A stretch of 64,000 nt of DNA from Gloeocapsopsis crepidinum LEGE 06123 (GCF_015207655.1 NZ_JADEWN010000013.1:29481-93480), one strand, 5' to 3'; positions 27,543 to 37,679 are shown, numbered from the stretch's first letter. Made by a program: numbers and translations. Notes: generated by a model from the sequence alone, not told the origin.

Positions 27543-28904
27543 TTAAATTGTGACTGGTTGGCGTACCACAACTTCACCAGTTAGACTAAAAGCACGGAAT
27601 TCGGTGATTTTAACATGTACTAACTTACCTTTCAGTTCAGCAATATTGCCAGGAAAGAAAGTTAAGCGGTTACTACGAGTCCGCCCCATAACTTGCGTGG
27701 GATCTTTAGGATTTTGATCTTCAACTAGTACTTCTTCAATTCGAGCGAGATAGCGCTGAGAACGCTCTGCTGCTTTAATAGCAACTAGGTGGTTGAGTCG
27801 TTGGAGGCGATCGCTTTTAACTTCTTCACTGAGTTGATTATCCCACAAAGCTGCTGGCGTACCTGGACGCGGAGAATATGCAGCAGTATTCAAGTGGTCA
27901 AAACCAATATCATCCACAAGCTTGAGCGTATTTTCAAACTGTGCTTCCGTTTCTCCAGGAAAACCGGCGATCGCATCTGCACTAATTGAGGCATCGGGCA
28001 TATACCGCCGAATTGTATCAATAATCCGTCGATATTTCTCCTGAGTGTAACCCCGCGACATTTGTTTTAAAACTTCGTTATCGCCTGATTGAAAAGGAAT
28101 ATGGAAGTGTTCGCACACCTTAGGTAACTCCGCACAAGCACGAATCAAACGCTCCGTAAAATAACGCGGGTGACTCGTCGCAAACCGCAAACGTTCAATT
28201 CCTGGTACGTCATGCACATAGTACAATAAGTCAGTTAATGTGTGCAAGTGTCGTCCTTCGGGTGTTGTACCTGGTAGATCGCGCCCGTAAGCATCGATAT
28301 TTTGCCCTAGCAAGGTTACTTCTTTAAAACCTTGCTGACCTAGTTCTACCATTTCTGCCCGAATTGCTTCAGGTGTGCGCGATTGTTCAATACCGCGTAC
28401 ATTTGGAACTACACAATAGGTACAACGTTCATTACAACCATAAATGACATTAACCCAAGCAGTTACGGTACTATCACGACGGGGCTTAGTAATATCTTCA
28501 ACAATATGAATTGGTTCGGTGGCAACTATCTGATTTCCTGCAAAAACTTGCTCTAGCAAATCTTGTAAGCGATTAGCGTGTTGGGGTCCCATTACTAAAT
28601 CGAGTTCTGGTACTCTTCTTAGTAGTGACTCACCTTCTTGTTGCGCAACACATCCAGCAACAACTAAAGTTAATTCGGGGTGTTCGTGTTTGCGCTTTGC
28701 TTGTCTACCAAGGTAAGAATAAACCTTCTGTTCGGCGTTATCCCGAATTGTACAAGTGTTATAAAGTACCAAGTCTGCTTGATTCGGGTCTTCTGACCAC
28801 TGAAAGCCCATATCTTCTAGGATACCAGCCATCCGTTCTGAGTCGGCTTTGTTCATCTGGCAACCAAAAGTAGTGATGTGGTAGCGGCGGTTAAAAGTGG
28901 TCAT
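27543..28904 (-). CDS. miaB: tRNA-2-methylthio-N6-dimethylallyladenosine synthase
   Basis: Radical-SAM methylthiotransferase that adds the 2-methylthio group to i6A37 of tRNAs. The 453-residue product has all three domains: the N-terminal UPF0004 part with Cys residues in [28 protein letters not shown] and [11 protein letters not shown], which bind the auxiliary cluster; the radical-SAM motif CX3CX2C in [13 protein letters not shown]; and the C-terminal TRAM domain ([13 protein letters not shown] to VVVRQP). Subfamily assignment to MiaB rather than MtaB or RimO rests on the N-terminus and the [14 protein letters not shown] context. Confidence 0.96.
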   Translation of the reverse strand: MTTFNRRYHITTFGCQMNKADSERMAGILEDMGFQWSEDPNQADLVLYNTCTIRDNAEQKVYSYLGRQAKRKHEHPELTLVVAGCVAQQEGESLLRRVPELDLVMGPQHANRLQDLLEQVFAGNQIVATEPIHIVEDITKPRRDSTVTAWVNVIYGCNERCTYCVVPNVRGIEQSRTPEAIRAEMVELGQQGFKEVTLLGQNIDAYGRDLPGTTPEGRHLHTLTDLLYYVHDVPGIERLRFATSHPRYFTERLIRACAELPKVCEHFHIPFQSGDNEVLKQMSRGYTQEKYRRIIDTIRRYMPDASISADAIAGFPGETEAQFENTLKLVDDIGFDHLNTAAYSPRPGTPAALWDNQLSEEVKSDRLQRLNHLVAIKAAERSQRYLARIEEVLVEDQNPKDPTQVMGRTRSNRLTFFPGNIAELKGKLVHVKITEFRAFSLTGEVVVRQPVTI

Positions 28905-29155
28905 TGCGATCTACAGGTGACAATAGAATACAGCATCCAAATTTCAATTATAGATTTTTGTTGGAAGCAGTTGAGAATGCTTAGCTCGTTGCAACCATCT
29001 CAAATCATACTAATCAGGCTTTACTACTTATGTTTTAGGTTTTGGTAGTTGTTTGAAAATTATTCAATAATTAGGATGGGCTATTTTGAGATAATTAGGT
29101 AAAAGTCAAAATTTAAGTAATTCATAATTATTGATTGAGATTTGTTGAGATATAG
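28905..29155. other. Intergenic region upstream of miaB
   Basis: About 250 AT-rich bases between the miaB start and a truncated plus-strand ORF. No gene, repeat or RNA is recognised; it must hold the miaB promoter. Confidence 0.4.
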
Positions 29156-29266
29156 ATGGTGTTTCAAGAGTTTGAGAATAGACAATATGAACTCATACGT
29201 GCTAGCGACATTATTCGTGATGGAATATGGCTAGAGCTTTGGGAATTGTTTTTTCGGCGTTGCTGA
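29156..29266 (+). pseudogene. 5' fragment of an unknown gene cut by the IS1-type element
   Basis: An ATG at 29156 opens a frame reading MVFQEFENRQYELIRASDII, then RDGIWLELWELF, and runs into the left end of the insertion sequence at 29256, stopping at 29264. The codon use and composition look genuine, with GAGATATAG upstream. The matching 3' part is not visible on the other side of the element, which instead carries a WD40 fragment. Family unknown. Confidence 0.4.
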
Positions 29267-30033
29267 ATCAAAATATGAATTAGGCGTTCGCCGTATCCTC
29301 GCACAGACAAATCCCTATAACTGGAATACAGCGGTGCTTGAGATAATAAACTAACAATCTAATGGAGAATTCCAGCATTTCTACGGTTTTAGAATAACAA
29401 AAAGTTTGGCGATGTAATCGAGCTAAGTAATGTTTTAACCTGCTATTTTCACCTTTTATTCTGTCATGTATGTCTTTCTAATCAGATGGTCTTCTGGCTG
29501 AATAAAACATGGATAAACAGGATAGCCATTTGTCACGTAAAAATATGAGTTCCATGCCTTAATTCTCTGCCACAATTGCTTAAAAGTATCTGAGCTTCTA
29601 TCTCCTAATACCCATCCTAAAATTCCTGAAGTCCTACGATTGACTACACTCCATACCCAAATTTTGTTTTTTGACACGATAAAGTTTCTAACTCATCAAT
29701 TTCGGTGATTTCAGGTATTTCTGTTGTTTTTGGATTTGATGGTAACTGACTACCTATTTGTTTCACCCAATAAATTACCGTTGTATGATGTACTTTTTTC
29801 ACTCTTTCTATGGCACGAAAACCTGAACCATTGACATACATTTCTAAACATTCTCGTTTAATTTCATCACTGTACCCTTTGTGATTGTAATCTTCAATAA
29901 ATTGACGACCACATTTGGCATATACGTAGTTTTGTTTACCTCTTTGCTTCCCATTTTTCCGAATATGATTTGAATGACAACGCGGACATTTCGTGAATAT
30001 TTGCCAGAATTCATATTCTTATTATGCAACGCC
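29256..30033 (-). mobile_element. Degenerate IS1-family insertion sequence
   Basis: A 778-base element. Its ends are imperfect inverted repeats: GGCGTTGCTGAATCAAAATA inward from 29256, and on the other strand GGCGTTGCATAATAAGAATA inward from 30033, both continuing TGAATT, about 22 of 26 matching. The transposase on the minus strand is of the single-ORF cyanobacterial IS1 type. No clear target-site duplication is seen (GTTTTTTC left, CAACGGTT right), so one flank has probably been rearranged. Confidence 0.82.
29280..29994 (-). pseudogene. IS1-family transposase, frameshifted
   Basis: Reading from the right end: a zinc-ribbon start (KCPRCHSNHIRKNGKQRG, then YVYAKCGRQFI, where the usual CxxC has lost its first Cys to Tyr), a helix-turn-helix (GSGFRAIERVKKVHHTTVIY), then the catalytic part. 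A one-base deletion near 29684 shifts ELETL into the frame reading VSKNKIWVWSVVNRR, with GWVLGDRSSDTFKQLW. A second one-base deletion near 29462 shifts MT into the frame reading RIKGENSRLKHYLARLHRQT to the end at 29280. The element cannot make an intact transposase without frameshifting. Confidence 0.82.
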
Positions 30034-30510
30034 CAACGGTTGGGTATGGTCGGTTACTTTTAGTCCTGATAGTTAACTTCTTGCTAGTTGTAGCTATGAC
30101 ACAACAATCAGGCTATGGAATGTCTCAGACGGTAGGTGCGTTCAAACGTTGCAGGGACACACTAGCAAAGTTTTCTCAGTTGCCTTTAGTCCAGATGGTA
30201 AAACCCTCGTCAGTGGCAGTCACAATCAAAAGATTCGACTCTGGGATATTTTGCATACTCAATGCTACAAAATACTACATGGACATACGAACTGGGTATT
30301 ATCCGTTGCCTTCAGTCCGGATAGTAAGACCTTAGTCAGTAGCAGTCAAGATGAGACAATCAAGCTTTGGGACGTTCAAACAGGTGAGTGTTTTCAGACA
30401 CTCAAAACGCCTAGACCATATCATATGAAGGCATGAACATTACAGGCGTTACAGGTTTAACGGAAGCTCAAAAAGTCACTCTGAAAGTTTTGGAAGCTGC
30501 TGAAGAGTAG
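30034..30510 (+). pseudogene. 3' remnant of a WD40-repeat protein gene
   Basis: Directly after the insertion sequence a single frame reads GWVWSVTFSPDS, stop, [20 protein letters not shown], then complete WD40 blades ending [14 protein letters not shown] and [20 protein letters not shown]. The TAA at about 30075 probably replaced a CAA. After TPRPY a tandem CATAT CATAT duplication near 30418 breaks the frame; skipping 5 bases restores [16 protein letters not shown], then VTLKVLEAAEE, the C-terminus typical of cyanobacterial NB-ARC/WD40 proteins. The 5' part of the gene is absent. Confidence 0.8.
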
Positions 30511-30561
30511 TTGGAATGTGTTCAATAAAACCAAGTAGAAAATCACTAAAACTACCTAATT

Positions 30562-31689
30562 TTAATATAGTTCGTACTTCAGTAGCGTACACGCTAAAGC
30601 GCCGTTGTAGACCGGAATGCGTCGCGATGCTCTTAGTCCAACTTTTTTGGCTAATTCTTTGTTTCCTGTTAAGACAAAGGCTGTCCAACCTTTGAAACGT
30701 CTTTTAAAAACATCACCCAGCGTTTTATAAAGCGTACCTAGTTCTTTTGTTTCCCCTATCCGTTCTCCGTATGGTGGATTACAAACAATAACTCCACAGT
30801 CGGCTGGCGCTTCGAGTTGAGATAATTCAGTTTGAGCCAACTTAATTCGATGTTCAATGCCACAGCGTTGAGCATTGCTACGTGCTTGAGTTAGGACATT
30901 GGGATCGCGATCGCTTCCCCAAATTGGTGCCGGTAGTTCTAATAATCTGCTATTTTGCGCTTCTGCGAGCAGTTGTTGCCATAATTGAGGATCAAAATCA
31001 GGAAAGTTTTGAAAGCCAAATTTTTGCCGAAACAAACCTGGTGCAATATTCAAAGCTTTTAACGCTGCCTCAATAGGTAAGGTTCCAGAACCACAGAAAG
31101 GATCTAAAAACGGTAGATTAGTATCCCACTCTGCCATATCTAAAAGTGCAGCAGCAAGTGTTTCCTTCAGGGGTGCTGCACCCATTGCTTGGCGATAACC
31201 GCGTCGATGTAAACTTGTACCTGAACTGTCTAAGCTTAAAGTACAACGGTCGTGATGGATGTGAACGTTGATCGTTAAATCCGGATTTTGGAGATCCACA
31301 TTTGATCTTTGACCTGATTTTCCGCGCTGTTGATCGACAATGGCGTTTTTGACTTGTAACGCTGTGAAGTGGGTATGGTTGAGTTTTTGATTACCTCCTG
31401 TGCAGTTTACCGCTAACGTGTTGCTAGGTTTGAGATACTCATCCCAAGCAATTTTTTGCACTTCTTGGTATAAAATATCTGAGTTAGGGCAGTAAAATTC
31501 TTGAATTGGCACTAGCACCTTGAAAATTGTTCTTGCCCAGAGATTGACGCGGTATAGCGTTGTGCGATCGCCAACAAAATGCACCCCAGTAAAGTCAGGA
31601 CGTACTTCTTTTGCGCCTAAACGTTCTAATTCTTGAGCCGCAACGGGTTCTAGTCCGCGTTGCACTGTCGCAAAATAGCTAGAATTCAA
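30562..31689 (-). CDS. THUMP-domain RNA methyltransferase, RlmL/YpsC type
   Basis: SAM-dependent methyltransferase likely acting on 23S rRNA guanine. An N-terminal THUMP part (YFATVQRGLEPVAAQELERLGAK on) leads to a Rossmann methyltransferase with motif I FLDPFCGSGTLPIEAAL and the catalytic motif IVCNPPYGERIG. The start is uncertain: the TTG at 31689 (375 residues, MNSSYFATVQ) matches where homologous proteins begin, while an in-frame ATG at 31818 would add 43 unlikely residues and overlap hemJ by 56 bases. I prefer the shorter form. It may be cotranscribed with hemJ. Confidence 0.87.
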   Translation of the reverse strand: MNSSYFATVQRGLEPVAAQELERLGAKEVRPDFTGVHFVGDRTTLYRVNLWARTIFKVLVPIQEFYCPNSDILYQEVQKIAWDEYLKPSNTLAVNCTGGNQKLNHTHFTALQVKNAIVDQQRGKSGQRSNVDLQNPDLTINVHIHHDRCTLSLDSSGTSLHRRGYRQAMGAAPLKETLAAALLDMAEWDTNLPFLDPFCGSGTLPIEAALKALNIAPGLFRQKFGFQNFPDFDPQLWQQLLAEAQNSRLLELPAPIWGSDRDPNVLTQARSNAQRCGIEHRIKLAQTELSQLEAPADCGVIVCNPPYGERIGETKELGTLYKTLGDVFKRRFKGWTAFVLTGNKELAKKVGLRASRRIPVYNGALACTLLKYELY

Positions 31690-31762
31690 AGTTGTTTTGC
31701 TTATTGAAGGTATGCGAGCATAAAAATATGCTGAGTAAGATGGGCACAAGCCCACCTTGTAG

Positions 31763-32329
31763 TTACTCTTGCGCTTGTGCCATAACTTTTTCTTTATCGA
31801 GTCTGCGCTTTTTGGCATAGAGTTGGATTGTAGCTGCCATCGCGACGATCATCGCTAAAATTCCCCACGCTGTGATGTCTGTAGGTAAGTTGTTTTTAAA
31901 TACAGCTAGTAAGACAATTGCGACGAGAAACACTGTAGGCGCTTCATTTAAAGCACGCAACTGTTGACTACTCCAGCGACACTCATTTTTTGCTAATTGC
32001 TTCATGAGTCGGCTGCAATAGTGATGATAGCCAATCAACAAGACGACAAATAGCAATTTGATATGTAACCAACCTTGTTTAAGAACTTCGGGTTCAGTAC
32101 TGATTAACCCAATTGCCATTGCTACCGTCACCACCATTCCTGGGGTAGTAATGATGTTGTACAGTCGCCGTTCCATCAGCTGATATTGATTTTTGAGAAT
32201 TGTTTGAGCGGGTTCTGGTTGCTCATTTGCCTCAACGTGATAGATAAACAAACGTACTAGGTAGAATAATCCGGCAAACCAAACAACAATACCGACAAGA
32301 TGAAATGCTTTAAACCAGTAATAAGCCAT
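31763..32329 (-). CDS. hemJ: Protoporphyrinogen IX oxidase, HemJ type
   Basis: Membrane enzyme oxidising protoporphyrinogen IX to protoporphyrin IX, the form used by most cyanobacteria for haem and chlorophyll synthesis. The 188-residue protein has four to five helices and the family signatures: AYYWFKAFHLVGIVVWFAGLFY with the conserved His, MERRLYNIITTPGMV, and WLHIKLLFVVLLIGYHHYC. Length fits the family. It is upstream of the RNA methyltransferase on the same strand. Confidence 0.93.
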   Translation of the reverse strand: MAYYWFKAFHLVGIVVWFAGLFYLVRLFIYHVEANEQPEPAQTILKNQYQLMERRLYNIITTPGMVVTVAMAIGLISTEPEVLKQGWLHIKLLFVVLLIGYHHYCSRLMKQLAKNECRWSSQQLRALNEAPTVFLVAIVLLAVFKNNLPTDITAWGILAMIVAMAATIQLYAKKRRLDKEKVMAQAQE

Positions 32330-32706
32330 ATTCTCAAATCTTCTTTAAATAATGTCCTTTCTATTGCCTACAAATACACACCTTAAACCTGATAACTCCT
32401 TAAATTTTAGTTTTCTTTGAAACTCTTAATCTCACTTGGCAGCGATTAGCACTTTTCGATTGGCAGTTAGCTTAGTTTATCTGACTACCATTGACTAAAA
32501 AAAATAAAGGTTTGAGCGAACTTCTTCTGGAAACTTTATGCTTTGGCTTGTAGAAAACATAATACCAGCGAGGAGTTCTGAACGCGGCTAACTAGTAGGT
32601 AATATGACTTACGAAGTTGTAGCAGGAAGGGCAAGCGATCGCTATTATCTTTGCAAATAGCAATTAGTTAAAAATTGCAACATTTATATTTAGGATGTAA
32701 CTTTTT
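32330..32706. other. Intergenic region, divergent promoters
   Basis: About 377 bases between hemJ and the VOC-like gene. Only ORFs shorter than 20 codons, and a weak CGATTAGC-type repeat near 32441. No RNA gene recognised. Confidence 0.4.
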
Positions 32707-33183
32707 ATGCTTCATCATATTTCAATTGCAGTTGATAACCCGCTTCATGTTGCTGAAATTTTAGCCCAGGTTTGTCATGGACAATCACTTCCTTTTCCAC
32801 CACATCCAGGAAGCTATATTGTAATCGCTGACGATGAGTATGGTACAGCAATTGAATTGTATCCGGCAGGAACTGAATTGATCCCTGGGGTTGAAGAAGC
32901 AGCATTTTCACATAATAATTTCTCTAGCCCTTTTACCGCAGTCCATGCAGCAATTTCCGTTCCGACTAGCCGTGAAGAGATTGAAGATATTGGTGCGCGA
33001 GAAGGTTGGTTAGTCAGACAATGCGATCGCGATCCTTTTCATGTTATCGAATTCTGGGTGGAGAACAAATTAATGTTAGAATTTCTGCCACCCGACCTCG
33101 CATTAGAATACTTAAATTTCATGCAGCCACAGAACTGGAGAGCATTTGTTAATAGTGCAGTTCCAGCCGTAACTGGATCGTAA
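32707..33183 (+). CDS. VOC (glyoxalase-like) superfamily protein
   Basis: A 158-residue protein starting MLHHISIAVDNPLHVAEILA, the usual opening of vicinal-oxygen-chelate folds. Later strands read AIELYPAGTEL, FTAVHAAISVP and VIEFWVENKLMLEFLPPD. His residues at the start of each half and the Glu in MLEF could form the metal site. The substrate is unknown. GGATG upstream and the ATG at 32707 define the start. Confidence 0.75.
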   Translation: MLHHISIAVDNPLHVAEILAQVCHGQSLPFPPHPGSYIVIADDEYGTAIELYPAGTELIPGVEEAAFSHNNFSSPFTAVHAAISVPTSREEIEDIGAREGWLVRQCDRDPFHVIEFWVENKLMLEFLPPDLALEYLNFMQPQNWRAFVNSAVPAVTGS

Positions 33184-33283
33184 CTGCAGCCACATAGAGT
33201 TTCACTACAACATTAATCTTACTAGTCCACGCACCATCTGGACTTAGTTTATTTAGCTGTGACTAGCTGTTTGCATATCCAAT

Positions 33284-34705
33284 TTACGCAGGTTTCCATG
33301 TACCGTGAAACCCCATTGGAACAACACTAGGTAATCCTAATCGGCAAATTGGTGCTTCTGTGAGGCGATCGCCAAAGATCCAAACTTCACTGCTATTAGT
33401 ATTACCATCATAAACAACTGTTACAATCCAACCACGCTCTAGATTTTCAGGATTGGGAACATAAATTGGTTCAGTAGGGTAGCGGTTTTCACCACACTCA
33501 GCGATCGCCAATCCTTGAGTTTGAGAATCAAAACGCGCGATCGCCCCAAACATTTCTTGGCGCGGATCAACTCCTGGACGATGCACAGAAAGATAAATCT
33601 GCTGTGCTTGTTTTCCTATCAAGTAGGGAGGAACAACAGGAAATTCACAATGGCGATCTAAAATATTTTCAATTGCTGTCACTTTCCCCAATCGCGGATC
33701 GAGACATATTTTCCAAAGCGCGCTTTTAGCAGCAGTGTGCGTTTCACCTGTAGCGACTTCTTTGAGATATTGATTTGTTTGAAAATCTTCATAGCGGATG
33801 ACATCGACGATGATATTACCGCGATCGTCTACATAACCATTTGCAAAATGCCATTGATACCAAGCTTCAGTTTTACCGCGGCAAACAAGCCTTAAATCTC
33901 GATCGAAGACTAAAAACTCTGTACCAAGTTGCGGTTGCCATTCTAATGAATCACTATAATTATTCAATCCAACAAGAATTGGTAAAGGATTGAGGCGTAT
34001 AGGCGGTATAAAAAATACTAGATACTCTCCTGCTAAAACAAAGTCATGTACTAACGGAACGCCTTTGAGGGTAAATGCTATTTTTTTCAAGATTTTGCCA
34101 GCCGCATCACTTTTATAAAGATTGAGTGTTGCATTCAAGCCAGGGGTAATGCCAAAGTTGAAAATTTCTCCGGTTTGAGCATCAATTTTAGGATGAGCAG
34201 AATAAGGTAAATTATCTTGCAATCCTCCTAAATCGTCACATCCCCACGTTTGCAGTGTTTTCAGATCAAGCGCGTAAGGATGACCACCTTCCCATAGCGC
34301 TAAAAGCTTATCGGGTAATGCTAAAACCGAGGTGTTTGCAGCGTTCTTGATCGGTTTGAACCATTGATTCCAAAATGGTCCTGGTGCTGTCATACCATAG
34401 TTACCATAAAGCAATTGCCCTGCTGCAGCTTCTTCTTGATAACCTTGTGTTTGTACATAACGATATAAAGCTGTAGCTGCGGTATTAGCAAAATTTACTG
34501 CTAAAATTGCACCATCACCATCAAACCAGTGTCCCATACGCGCATTGCCACGCTCTAATCGTGCAGGACCATTGCGATACAGTGTACCGCGTAGATTTGT
34601 GGGAATTTTACCAGCTAGTATGGGTAAGTTAGTCTGAGAAAATTCCTGTGCAGGTTGAGCGATCGCTTTTGCCCAGGACGGTTTTGATGTTTTTGTCGCG
34701 TACAT
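33284..34705 (-). CDS. Carotenoid (apocarotenoid) cleavage oxygenase
   Basis: Non-haem iron dioxygenase of the RPE65/CCD family that cleaves (apo)carotenoids; in cyanobacteria the apocarotenal oxygenase makes retinal. The 473-residue protein has the expected four Fe-binding His: in YSAHPKIDAQTGE, PLVHDFVL, the Trp-His-Phe region WYQWHFANGY, and the terminal GFHGTW. Other family marks are GTLYRNGPARLE and WFDGDGAI. Which double bond is cleaved cannot be read from the sequence. Confidence 0.93.
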   Translation of the reverse strand: MYATKTSKPSWAKAIAQPAQEFSQTNLPILAGKIPTNLRGTLYRNGPARLERGNARMGHWFDGDGAILAVNFANTAATALYRYVQTQGYQEEAAAGQLLYGNYGMTAPGPFWNQWFKPIKNAANTSVLALPDKLLALWEGGHPYALDLKTLQTWGCDDLGGLQDNLPYSAHPKIDAQTGEIFNFGITPGLNATLNLYKSDAAGKILKKIAFTLKGVPLVHDFVLAGEYLVFFIPPIRLNPLPILVGLNNYSDSLEWQPQLGTEFLVFDRDLRLVCRGKTEAWYQWHFANGYVDDRGNIIVDVIRYEDFQTNQYLKEVATGETHTAAKSALWKICLDPRLGKVTAIENILDRHCEFPVVPPYLIGKQAQQIYLSVHRPGVDPRQEMFGAIARFDSQTQGLAIAECGENRYPTEPIYVPNPENLERGWIVTVVYDGNTNSSEVWIFGDRLTEAPICRLGLPSVVPMGFHGTWKPA

Positions 34706-34946
34706 TCTTCAGCTTGCATACATACTTCCCTAGGGTAGCAAGAACGCTTTTGTACTTGCGACGACATTAGGATGATTATTTGTGCAAACTTTGCATACAT
34801 GATAGTCCCATCTACGGAATTTAAACTTACTTTGAGCTTTAAGTATTTTGAGCTAACTTTAATCATCATTGATAACTCTGCAAAGCGATAAAATGCTTGA
34901 GGAATTAAGTATTAAATTGTCCTAAGTGCTAGCTAAAATTTAGTTT

Positions 34947-35840
34947 ATGAATGCTCTGATCCAAGAAGTACAGTCAAGTTTATTGCAGTTGTTAGGCAGT
35001 GCTATTGAAGCGCTTCCAGCATTTGCAGCAGCAATTGTTATTCTTTTTTTTACGCGTTATGCAGCTAATGTCACTCGGAGAATGACTCATGTAGCAACCA
35101 AACGAGTAGTGAAAAGTCAATCCTTGCGATCGCTTCTCGTACAGATTACTCATGTTGCAACTTGGGTAGTGGGGATTCTCTTTGCTTGTGTACTGGCGTT
35201 TCCAGACTTGCGCTTGGGAGATATTATCGGTTTACTCGGCTTGAGTTCAGTAGCGTTTGGTTTTGCGTTTCAAGACATTTTCAAAAATTTTCTCGCAGGG
35301 GTTTTATTACTTTTAAATGAACCTTTTCGTTTGGGAGATCAGATTATTGTTAATGGTTCAGAAGGAACAGTAGAAGATATTACAATTCGCTCAACTCAAA
35401 TTAAAACCTATCAAGGAGAACGTGTCTTAATTCCTAATGCTATTGTGTTTACAAGTTCCGTGCAAGTTCTAACGGCAATGCCACATCGTCGAACTGATTT
35501 GGAGTTGGGTGTAGATTATAATACTGACTTAGCAAGTGCAATCGATTTATTGCTAGAAACTGTTAAACAAGTTAAAGGTGTTTTACCAAGCCCGTCCCCT
35601 GAAGTCGATGCAGTTGCTTTTGGTGATAGTGCGATTGAGTTAATGGTGCGTTACTGGAGTGCGCCGCAGAAAATTCAGGTACGTCAAACAAGAACCCGCG
35701 TTATTGTTGCCCTAAAACGAGCGTGCGATCGCGCTGAAATTAATATTCCTTATCCAATTCGTACGCTTTACTATTACAACCAAGAAAAATACAACGATCA
35801 TTATCCATCTAAGGATAATACTGATTCTCATGTAAACTAG
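34947..35840 (+). CDS. Small mechanosensitive channel, MscS family
   Basis: A 297-residue membrane protein. The N-terminal helices (AFAAAIVILFFTRYAANV, VATWVVGILFACVLAF) are followed by the conserved pore helix and beta-domain: GLLGLSSVAFGFAFQDIFKN, FLAGVLLLLNEPFRLGDQI, GTVEDITIRSTQIKTYQGE and VLIPNAIVFTSSV. It opens under membrane tension to release solutes. Length fits the short MscS form. Confidence 0.93.
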   Translation: MNALIQEVQSSLLQLLGSAIEALPAFAAAIVILFFTRYAANVTRRMTHVATKRVVKSQSLRSLLVQITHVATWVVGILFACVLAFPDLRLGDIIGLLGLSSVAFGFAFQDIFKNFLAGVLLLLNEPFRLGDQIIVNGSEGTVEDITIRSTQIKTYQGERVLIPNAIVFTSSVQVLTAMPHRRTDLELGVDYNTDLASAIDLLLETVKQVKGVLPSPSPEVDAVAFGDSAIELMVRYWSAPQKIQVRQTRTRVIVALKRACDRAEINIPYPIRTLYYYNQEKYNDHYPSKDNTDSHVN

Positions 35841-36069
35841 CGTTTGTTTGACACAAACTGAGTTGTTGCAATCGTAGCTACAATTTTTAGTGTTAATTCA
35901 ACTTATTTATAAGAATCAAGGATGAGAAAGTATGCTTCTAATTCTGTAAAACTACTTATTTAACGGATTGTCACAACATCCGTGTTTTCTCGATTTCTCT
36001 GTTTATATGGATGAGATAGTATATGAATTAAATATTAGTTGATATAGAATTACTGCTATTTTTCAATAA

Positions 36070-36378
36070 ATGCTAAACTTACCTCTCACTTATTTAAAGC
36101 AATTTATTATTCAAATTAAACCTATTTTCACAAGGAAATGTTTGGTTCAGCAAGTGCGATCGCCTTTCATTTTACTTAAACAATTAGGGCTTTCTTGTTG
36201 GGCAAGAATCGCTATTTATTTATTTTTAGACTACATTATATTACCAGCAGATCTCGTTCATAAAATTCTACCAGACACTCAATTTACAGATATATGTTCT
36301 TCTTTATCTACTATTTCTTTGTCACTTGCTATATATATTGTTCCCGAACTTAAAGAAGTCACTAGGCATCAAAACTAG
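36070..36378 (+). CDS. Possible small membrane protein
   Basis: A 102-codon frame encoding two hydrophobic stretches (WARIAIYLFLDYIILPADLV and SLSTISLSLAIYIVPELK) and a basic N-terminus. There is no clear ribosome-binding site and no recognised family. It is followed by a hairpin shared with the suf operon end. Confidence 0.35.
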   Translation: MLNLPLTYLKQFIIQIKPIFTRKCLVQQVRSPFILLKQLGLSCWARIAIYLFLDYIILPADLVHKILPDTQFTDICSSLSTISLSLAIYIVPELKEVTRHQN

Positions 36379-36390
36379 AATAGCTAGAAT

Positions 36391-36413
36391 TCGGGTAAGT
36401 CAAACTCACCCGA
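36391..36413. terminator. Hairpin between convergent ORF and sufS
   Basis: A 10-bp stem with one mismatch, TCGGGTAAGT against ACTCACCCGA with loop CAA. It lies 7 bases past the sufS stop and 13 past the opposing ORF. No strong T-run follows on either strand, so it may be an mRNA 3'-end stabiliser as much as a terminator. Confidence 0.5.
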
Positions 36414-36419
36414 TATAAC

Positions 36420-37679
36420 TTAACTGAAGATACTGCCAAAAAATTCTATAGCTTCTTTCAAAGCGGCAATAAATACATCAATTTCTTGCCGAGTATTATA
36501 AAAAGATAAGCTAGCTCGTGCGGTAGATTGAATGCCAAGATGGCGATGTAATGGTTGAGTACAATGATGTCCGGCGCGAATTGCAACACCCGCTTGATCT
36601 AAAATTGTTGATAGATCGTGAGGATGGACATCGCCAGCAGTAAATGCTGCTAATGCAGCTCTTCCTAAACCTGCTACTTTAGGTTGAGGACCATAAGTCT
36701 GAATTTCAGAGATTTGTCCGAGTTGTTCCCACAAGTAAGCTGTTAATTCTGCTTCATAGGCATAGATATTATCCATACCAATTGCACTGAGGTAGTCTAC
36801 TGCTGCACCAAGAGCGATCGCTTCTGCAATTGCTGGAGTTCCGGCTTCAAATTTGTGTGGTAAATCTGCGTAGGTAGCATGGTCTAAAAACACATCCGCA
36901 ATCATTTCACCACCGCCTAAAAAGGGCGACATTGAGCGGAGGATATCTAATTTTCCGTAAAGAAAACCAATACCAGTAGGAGCGCACATTTTATGACCAG
37001 AAGCAACTAACCAATCGCAGTCAATTTGCTGCACGTCGATTGGCATATGCGGAACACTTTGGCAAGCATCAATTAATACTTTTGCACCATGTTCGTGAGC
37101 GATCGCTGCGATTTCCTTAACTGGACTAATACAACCTAAAGTATTAGAAACATGAACTGTAGCGACGAGTTTTGTTTTATCAGAAATGAGTGACTTAAAG
37201 TGTTCTAAGTCAAACTCTTGTTCTGCTGTTAATTCAACAAACTTTAGAACTGCACCAGTGCGTTGTGCTAATAATTGCCAAGGAATTAAGTTACTGTGGT
37301 GTTCCATAACAGAGAGAATAATTTCATCTCCTGTCTGTAAGCTGCTTCCCCAACTGTAGGCGACTAAGTTAATTGCTTCGGAGGCGTTGCGGGTGAAGAC
37401 AATTTCTTGACGCGATGCGGCGTTGATGAAGGCTGCCACTTTATCTCTTGCGGCTTCGTAAGCATCGGTAGCTTTGGCGCTGAGGGTATGAACACCACGA
37501 TGCACGTTGGAATTGTACTGTTCGTAGTAATCGCGGAGTGTGTTGAGAACAAGTAGTGGTTTTTGGGATGTCGCAGCGTTGTCTAGGTAGACTAAGGGCT
37601 TGCCGTTGACTTTTTGGTGGAGAATGGGAAAGTCGCTGCGGATGCGATCAGCTAGGGTTTTTTCTCGGGTGAGTGTCAT
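36420..37679 (-). CDS. sufS: Cysteine desulfurase SufS
   Basis: PLP enzyme that takes sulfur from cysteine for iron-sulfur cluster assembly. The 419-residue protein has the PLP lysine in [19 protein letters not shown] and the persulfide-forming Cys in [15 protein letters not shown], plus the early motif [11 protein letters not shown]. Last gene of the sufBCDS operon, 51 bases after sufD. Confidence 0.97.
   Translation of the reverse strand: MTLTREKTLADRIRSDFPILHQKVNGKPLVYLDNAATSQKPLLVLNTLRDYYEQYNSNVHRGVHTLSAKATDAYEAARDKVAAFINAASRQEIVFTRNASEAINLVAYSWGSSLQTGDEIILSVMEHHSNLIPWQLLAQRTGAVLKFVELTAEQEFDLEHFKSLISDKTKLVATVHVSNTLGCISPVKEIAAIAHEHGAKVLIDACQSVPHMPIDVQQIDCDWLVASGHKMCAPTGIGFLYGKLDILRSMSPFLGGGEMIADVFLDHATYADLPHKFEAGTPAIAEAIALGAAVDYLSAIGMDNIYAYEAELTAYLWEQLGQISEIQTYGPQPKVAGLGRAALAAFTAGDVHPHDLSTILDQAGVAIRAGHHCTQPLHRHLGIQSTARASLSFYNTRQEIDVFIAALKEAIEFFGSIFS

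Noticed and set aside
29844..30029. 61-codon minus-strand frame starting MHNKNMNSG
   Set aside because: It is an out-of-frame reading over the zinc-ribbon start of the IS1-type transposase; the real frame reads KCPRCHSNHIRK.
31690..31818. N-terminal extension of the RNA methyltransferase to ATG 31818
   Set aside because: The added 43 residues are basic and unlike the family and would overlap hemJ; the TTG at 31689 gives the usual N-terminus.
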